Positions 6,492 through 8,804 of a stretch of DNA of 8,804 bases are shown in pieces. This stretch comes from Opitutaceae bacterium. Lineage in GTDB: Bacteria > Verrucomicrobiota > Verrucomicrobiia > Opitutales > Opitutaceae. The notes under the pieces are model-generated. The model saw only the letters and a list, made by a program, of their open reading frames with translations, had not been told where the DNA came from and ran no database searches. Each line of letters opens with the position of its first letter. Positions within the stretch are counted from its first letter, which is position 1. The position numbers and the translations under genes were made by a program. The stretch lies in contig JAIRTK010000200.1 of the NCBI GenBank assembly GCA_031254955.1, positions 1 to 8,804 on the forward strand, given 5' to 3'.

Positions 6492-6644
6492 GTTATGCGC
6501 TGCTTGCGTAACGCAGGTTATCAGGCTTCTCGCTTCGTTCGGAACCCAACCTGCTGACGGGCCGAATGCCCGCCTTGAAGCAGACTGGGTTTCGAGCGAA
6601 GCAACAGTCCGCCAGTCGGCGTTACGACAGAGGCTGCGCGTAAC
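6492..6644. repeat. Long imperfect palindrome
   Basis: This is a nested inverted repeat with a short centre. The outer arms are 6492-6514 and 6619-6644 (GTTATGCGC and GCGCGTAAC, CGTAACGC and GCGTTACG). The inner arms 6532-6555 and 6579-6602 match at 20 of 24 positions, all four differences being transitions. The central hairpin is CGGGC (6558-6562) and GCCCG (6568-6572). There is no reading frame worth calling. It could be a mobile-element relic or a structured RNA. It directly follows the fold-back ending at 6487. Confidence 0.7.
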
Positions 6645-6696
6645 AGCAGTAAAGAGGTTCCTTGCTCGTTTCGCTCTCTGAAACCCAACGGATACA

Positions 6697-6765
6697 CTCA
6701 CGCGGAGACGCGGAGGCGCAGAGAGGAAACCCGAACTGCTCCGCGTCTCCGCTCCTCTGCGTGAG
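6697..6765. repeat. Inverted repeat of the CTCACGC-GGAGACGCGGAG type
   Basis: CTCACGC (6697-6703) pairs with GCGTGAG (6759-6765). The adjoining GGAGACGCGGAG (6704-6715) pairs with CTCCGCGTCTCC (6739-6750), with an 8-base bulge on the right side. Eight A follow. The sequence belongs to a style of interspersed repeat (TCACGC-AGAGACGC-like) that I have seen in many bacterial genomes; that is recollection only. A related piece appears at 8758. The bases between this and the previous palindrome (6645-6696) hold no gene. Confidence 0.7.
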
Positions 6766-6812
6766 AAAAAAAACGCCACTCAAACCAGTGAAGAACCAGT
6801 AAAGAAGACAGA

Positions 6813-6897
6813 GGGGAATGGCCCCGCCTTGGGCGGCCTCCCAGCGTTGTTCTTCCTGCCACTTGGCCACTTGCCGCTTGTTCCCTTGCCATTCCCC
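6813..6897. repeat. Inverted repeat enclosing CCACTTG tandem units
   Basis: GGGGAATGG (6813-6821) and CCATTCCCC (6889-6897) are perfect complements. Between them, 6857-6888 is a degenerate 7 to 9 base tandem repeat (TGCCACTTG, GCCACTTG, CCGCTTG, TTCCCTTG). A further perfect hairpin, CCCGCC (6896-6901) and GGCGGG (6905-6910), abuts the right end, just beyond the 3' end of the tRNA on the minus strand. The layout of arms plus tandem units in the loop repeats that of elements A and B. Confidence 0.65.
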
Positions 6898-6920
6898 CGC
6901 CATCGGCGGGAACCGGGTAT

Positions 6921-6996
6921 TGGTGGAGCAGACCGGGATCAAACCGGCGACCTCGTCGTTGCGAACGACGCGCTCTATCAACTGAGCTACTGCCCC
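6921..6996 (-). tRNA. tRNA-Ala, anticodon CGC
   Basis: The minus strand gives a full 76-base cloverleaf. The acceptor stem is GGGGCAG and CTGCTCC, and it contains the G3-U70 pair that marks alanine tRNAs. The D arm is GCTC-AGTTGATA-GAGC. The anticodon stem is CGTCG and CGACG with loop TTCGCAA, so the anticodon is CGC (codon GCG). The variable loop is AGGTC. The T arm is GCCGG-TTTGATC-CCGGT. The discriminator base is A, and the CCA end is encoded (6921-6923). I see no convincing promoter in the 200 bases upstream. Confidence 0.97.
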
Positions 6997-7078
6997 ATGC
7001 AGGGCCGGAAGTTGTGAAGGAACCGGCAGTGTTAGTAAACACCAATTTTCCAGCAACCGGCAGGTTTGCCTGCACCCG

Positions 7079-7104
7079 CCGGCGCGGCCTCCGCCGAGCG
7101 CCGG
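7079..7104. other. GC hairpin in the divergent gap
   Basis: CCGGCGC (7079-7085) and GCGCCGG (7098-7104) form a perfect 7-bp stem with a 12-base loop. It lies between the 5' end of the tRNA and the promoter of the gene at 7201. A 9-base direct repeat, AACCGGCAG (7021-7029 and 7055-7063), and a small GCAGG/CCTGC hairpin (7060-7073) are nearby. No T-run follows on either strand. A regulatory role is possible but not shown. Confidence 0.3.
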
Positions 7105-7129
7105 AAATAACCCCGTGCAATAAAAACTA

Positions 7130-7158
7130 TTGCGAAAAAGCCCGCCGGCCTGGATAAC
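7130..7158 (+). promoter_or_regulatory. Probable sigma-70-type promoter for the gene at 7201
   Basis: The -35 is TTGCGA (7130-7135, four of six consensus bases) and the -10 is GATAAC (7153-7158, four of six), with the ideal 17-base spacer. Transcription would start near 7165 and give a leader of about 36 bases that contains the GGAG ribosome binding site at 7188-7191. Confidence 0.45.
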
Positions 7159-7200
7159 GCTCCTTGTCTGAAAAATTCAACCACGACGGAGACACACACC

Positions 7201-7641
7201 ATGAAAAAAACGACCAACAAAGCCAAACCTACCCCAGCGACGCCGGCGCCCGTCCCGGCCAAGAAGGCGGCGAGGAAAATCGCGGCGCCCAAGGCCAAAA
7301 CCAGCCCGCGCATCACTGCGGCGGCGGCGAAGGCGGTGGCTCCCGTTGCGAAACAACCATCGGAAATCAAACGCCCGGTCGTCACCACCATCGTCGCCAA
7401 TATCGACATCGGCTTCGGCAACACGCTCTATGTCCGCGGCGAAGGCGGCGGGCTGAACTGGGAAACCGGCGTGGCGCTCGACTGCGTGGCCGACGACCGA
7501 TGGGCGATCGCGCTCAACGACGCCGCCAGCCCCGTGCTCTTCAAGCTCCTCGTCAACGACCTCGTCTGGTCGTCCGGTGAAAACTACGCCGTGTCGCCCG
7601 GCGGCGAACTGGTGATCACGCCCGTGTTCCCCGTCTGGTGA
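7201..7641 (+). CDS. Two-part protein: Lys/Ala/Pro-rich tail plus predicted carbohydrate-binding-like domain
   Basis: I do not know a named gene for this 146-residue protein. Residues 1-59 are a basic low-complexity tail of Lys, Ala, Pro and Thr, like the tails of histone H1-like and AlgP-like bacterial proteins; it could bind DNA or another polyanion. Residues about 61-146 look like a small beta-sandwich: TLYVRGEGGGLNWETGVAL (75-93), the spaced WAIAL (101-105), VLFKLLVNDLVWSSGENY (112-129) and GGELVITPVF (134-143). The G-x-G-x-x-L-x-W-x-x-G pattern, followed by F-K-x-L-x-N-D-x-x-W, is typical of starch- or glycogen-binding modules (CBM20/CBM48-like). Binding of sugar is inferred from the pattern only. 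The start is well supported by GGAG nine bases upstream and by the promoter at 7130-7158. There is no signal peptide, so the protein is probably cytoplasmic. It converges with the acyltransferase gene. Confidence 0.8.
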   Translation: MKKTTNKAKPTPATPAPVPAKKAARKIAAPKAKTSPRITAAAAKAVAPVAKQPSEIKRPVVTTIVANIDIGFGNTLYVRGEGGGLNWETGVALDCVADDRWAIALNDAASPVLFKLLVNDLVWSSGENYAVSPGGELVITPVFPVW

Positions 7642-7719
7642 CGGCGCCCGCGGCGCGCGCGCACGCGGACGGCCTCACACCCTTTCCCAGTGAACAGGCC
7701 CCTTTAGAAGCAGAGCCAT

Positions 7720-7808
7720 GTAGGGGCTTCGCTTGCGAAGCCCGCTGCTGGAGCACGGCCTTTACTGGAGCACGGTTAAAGGCCGGGCGTCGCAAGCGAC
7801 GCCCCTGC
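7720..7808. repeat. Double palindrome between convergent genes
   Basis: The arms 7720-7744 and 7784-7808 are complementary at 22 of 25 positions. Each arm is itself a palindrome (GCTTCGC-TT-GCGAAGC and GCGTCGC-AA-GCGACGC), so cruciform forms are possible. Inside is a perfect GGCCTTTA (7757-7764) and TAAAGGCC (7777-7784) stem, and the 11-base direct repeat CTGGAGCACGG (7748-7758 and 7765-7775). The element may extend to 7840, where its end motif overlaps the stop codon of the acyltransferase. It may terminate one or both convergent genes. Confidence 0.8.
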
Positions 7809-7837
7809 AAAAGAGTGATTTTCATTGGGAATGGGTA

Positions 7838-8587
7838 TCACACCACCGCGCGCTCCGCCGCCCCCGATTCGGAACCCTCGGGATTGATGGCGAGGAGGCG
7901 GGAACGGAGCATGCCGGCGGCGCCCGCATCGCGCGCGCGCAATTGGCCTGCGGGCACCAGCGCGCAGTAAACCCGTATCCGTGAAAACGGACGCGGCAGA
8001 TAAAACCGGTCCCAACTCCGCAGCCGCCAGGCCGACTCGAACGCCTGCCCGAGCAACAAGACGGACGCCTGCGCGCGGCGCGCGACGATGAGGCCGCCGC
8101 CCTTGAAATCATGCAACGGCCCGCGCGGGCCGTCGGGCGTGATGCCGATGTCGTGCCCCTCGCGCATCGCCCGCACCAGCGCGCCCACCGCTTCGCGGGC
8201 ATGACGCGTGGACGAGCCGCGCACGGTCTTGATGCCGGCAAATTCAAAAAACTCCGCCAGCCACGCGCCGTCCCTGCTTCCGCTCACCAACCCGTAAATG
8301 GAACGCGGGCTGCGATGCCGCCTGTAAATTTCGCTGATGGCGAAGAGCCGGTTGTGCCAGAAAAGGACCGCGAGCGGCCCGTCGGTTTTTTCGAGCCGGC
8401 GGCGCACCTCCGCCGACATCTCGATGCGCAGCGTGGCCGTCCAAAGCCGGATCGCCACGCTGAGCGGACGGAGGACAAAACGCCGCCAGCCCGTGACGCG
8501 GTGGACCGCGTCACTCTCCCCGCCTTTCGCCCTGCCCCGCGACAGGAATGCCGGGCGCTTCGTAGTGGTGGCGTGACGATCGTTCAA
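7838..8587 (-). CDS. DUF374-type lysophospholipid acyltransferase family protein
   Basis: The protein belongs to the LPLAT-like DUF374 family, which resembles lipid A and glycerophospholipid acyltransferases and is thought to move an acyl group onto a lipid at the inner membrane. The substrate cannot be told from sequence. The 249 residues show FWHNRLF (76-82, catalytic-type His78), VSGSRDGAWLAEFFEFAG (101-118, with Asp106 in the S-R-D-G motif), TVRGSSTR (121-128), GITPDGPRGP (148-157) and WRLRSWDRFYLPRPFSRI (187-204); the last three are strongly family-typical. The basic hydrophobic N-terminal part (about 33-55) could sit on the membrane. The start is uncertain: TTG at 8587 gives the longest sensible protein, the frame has an in-frame stop about 60 bases upstream, and no ATG occurs before residue 57, which is too late. 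No Shine-Dalgarno site is seen. The stop codon overlaps the repeat motif at 7821-7840. Confidence 0.87.
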   Translation of the reverse strand: MNDRHATTTKRPAFLSRGRAKGGESDAVHRVTGWRRFVLRPLSVAIRLWTATLRIEMSAEVRRRLEKTDGPLAVLFWHNRLFAISEIYRRHRSPRSIYGLVSGSRDGAWLAEFFEFAGIKTVRGSSTRHAREAVGALVRAMREGHDIGITPDGPRGPLHDFKGGGLIVARRAQASVLLLGQAFESAWRLRSWDRFYLPRPFSRIRVYCALVPAGQLRARDAGAAGMLRSRLLAINPEGSESGAAERAVV

Positions 8588-8634
8588 CGGGGCGCGAAAC
8601 TGTGACGTTTTTACCCGAAGGCCAAGCCAGAGGT

Positions 8635-8663
8635 TTTTTAAAAAAGGCTAACTTCCATCCCAA
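8635..8663 (-). promoter_or_regulatory. Possible promoter for the acyltransferase gene
   Basis: Read on the minus strand, TTGGGA (8663-8658) and TAAAAA (8640-8635) each match four of six sigma-70 consensus bases and are 17 bases apart. Transcription would begin about 40 bases before the TTG start at 8587, which supports that start. The -10 lies in the palindromic T6A6 tract (8634-8645), which is bent or easily melted DNA. The surrounding AT-rich run makes chance matches likelier. Confidence 0.35.
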
Positions 8664-8722
8664 CCCTCTAAACATCATGCCCTGACGACTTATCCCTGAT
8701 TTAAACTTTCTCTCTTTTTTAA

Positions 8723-8791
8723 CCCCGGAGACCCGGAAGCCCCGGAGCCATGAATAGCTCACGCAGAAGCGCAAAAACACGAAGAGGACGG
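8723..8791. repeat. Start of another interspersed repeat cluster, cut by the window end
   Basis: Three loose 8 to 9 base units, CCCCGGAGA (8723), CCCGGAAG (8732) and CCCCGGAGC (8740), are followed by CTCACGCAGAAGCGC (8758-8772) and purine-rich sequence. The latter resembles the start of the inverted repeat at 6697. Its partner arm, if any, would lie beyond the window. The remaining bases from 8664 to the window end show no gene. Confidence 0.45.
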
Positions 8792-8804
8792 GGTGGATGA
8801 AGGG

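Noticed and set aside
6921..6996. tRNA as an integration site for an island
   Set aside because: No integrase gene and no second copy of the tRNA 3' end are visible in the window.
6829..7017. 62-residue plus-strand open frame
   Set aside because: It lies across the tRNA-Ala gene on the other strand and the adjoining repeat.
7032..7424. 130-residue hydrophobic minus-strand open frame
   Set aside because: It is antisense to the Lys/Ala-rich tail of the gene at 7201, where GCC and AAG codons read as hydrophobic residues in reverse. The plus-strand gene has a promoter and ribosome binding site.
8511..8780. 89-residue minus-strand open frame upstream of the acyltransferase
   Set aside because: It overlaps the acyltransferase N-terminus in another frame and covers promoter and repeat sequence; there is no domain or codon support.

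Overview
The window is GC-rich bacterial chromosomal DNA. Seven protein genes and one tRNA gene can be supported. The gene content (SYLF protein, MenA, PpnP, RecQ, TyrA, DUF374 acyltransferase), the frequent lack of a clear Shine-Dalgarno site, and the many palindromic and microsatellite repeats between genes suggest Verrucomicrobiota, most likely an Opitutaceae-type organism. This is my reading of style and families, not a database match. No phage, plasmid, transposase, CRISPR or defence genes are visible.

Layout: (1) 120-2250, + strand: a secreted or lipid-binding SYLF-domain protein, a clear intrinsic terminator, menA (menaquinone prenyltransferase) and ppnP (nucleoside phosphorylase). (2) 2251-3156: 0.9 kb without a gene, holding two large composite inverted repeats, each enclosing a degenerate tandem repeat (19 bp and 9 bp units). 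(3) 3157-5025: recQ on +, convergent with tyrA on - (5205-6050). The gap holds a fold-back of a GAGAAC-type hexamer microsatellite. (4) 6119-6259: a 46-residue single-pass membrane protein, divergent from tyrA. (5) 6260-6920: no gene, but four successive inverted-repeat structures, then tRNA-Ala(CGC) on the - strand. (6) 7201-7641: a protein with a basic Lys/Ala/Pro tail and a predicted beta-sandwich domain, with a good promoter and ribosome binding site. It converges across another double palindrome with a DUF374-type lysophospholipid acyltransferase (7838-8587, -). (7) 8588-8804: a likely promoter for that gene, then the start of another repeat cluster.

The genes are mostly independent housekeeping functions (quinone synthesis, nucleoside salvage, DNA repair, tyrosine synthesis, lipid A or lipid acylation, one tRNA) and do not form an operon. 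The most unusual signal is non-coding. Every large fold-back element lies beyond the 3' end of a gene: in all three convergent gaps and in one tandem gap. Neither divergent gap holds a large one. Several fold-backs share one architecture: long imperfect arms with a short tandem repeat in the arms or the loop. Arm mismatches that I could align are mostly transitions. This looks like an active process that makes or keeps palindromes at gene ends, but the mechanism cannot be settled from this sequence alone.
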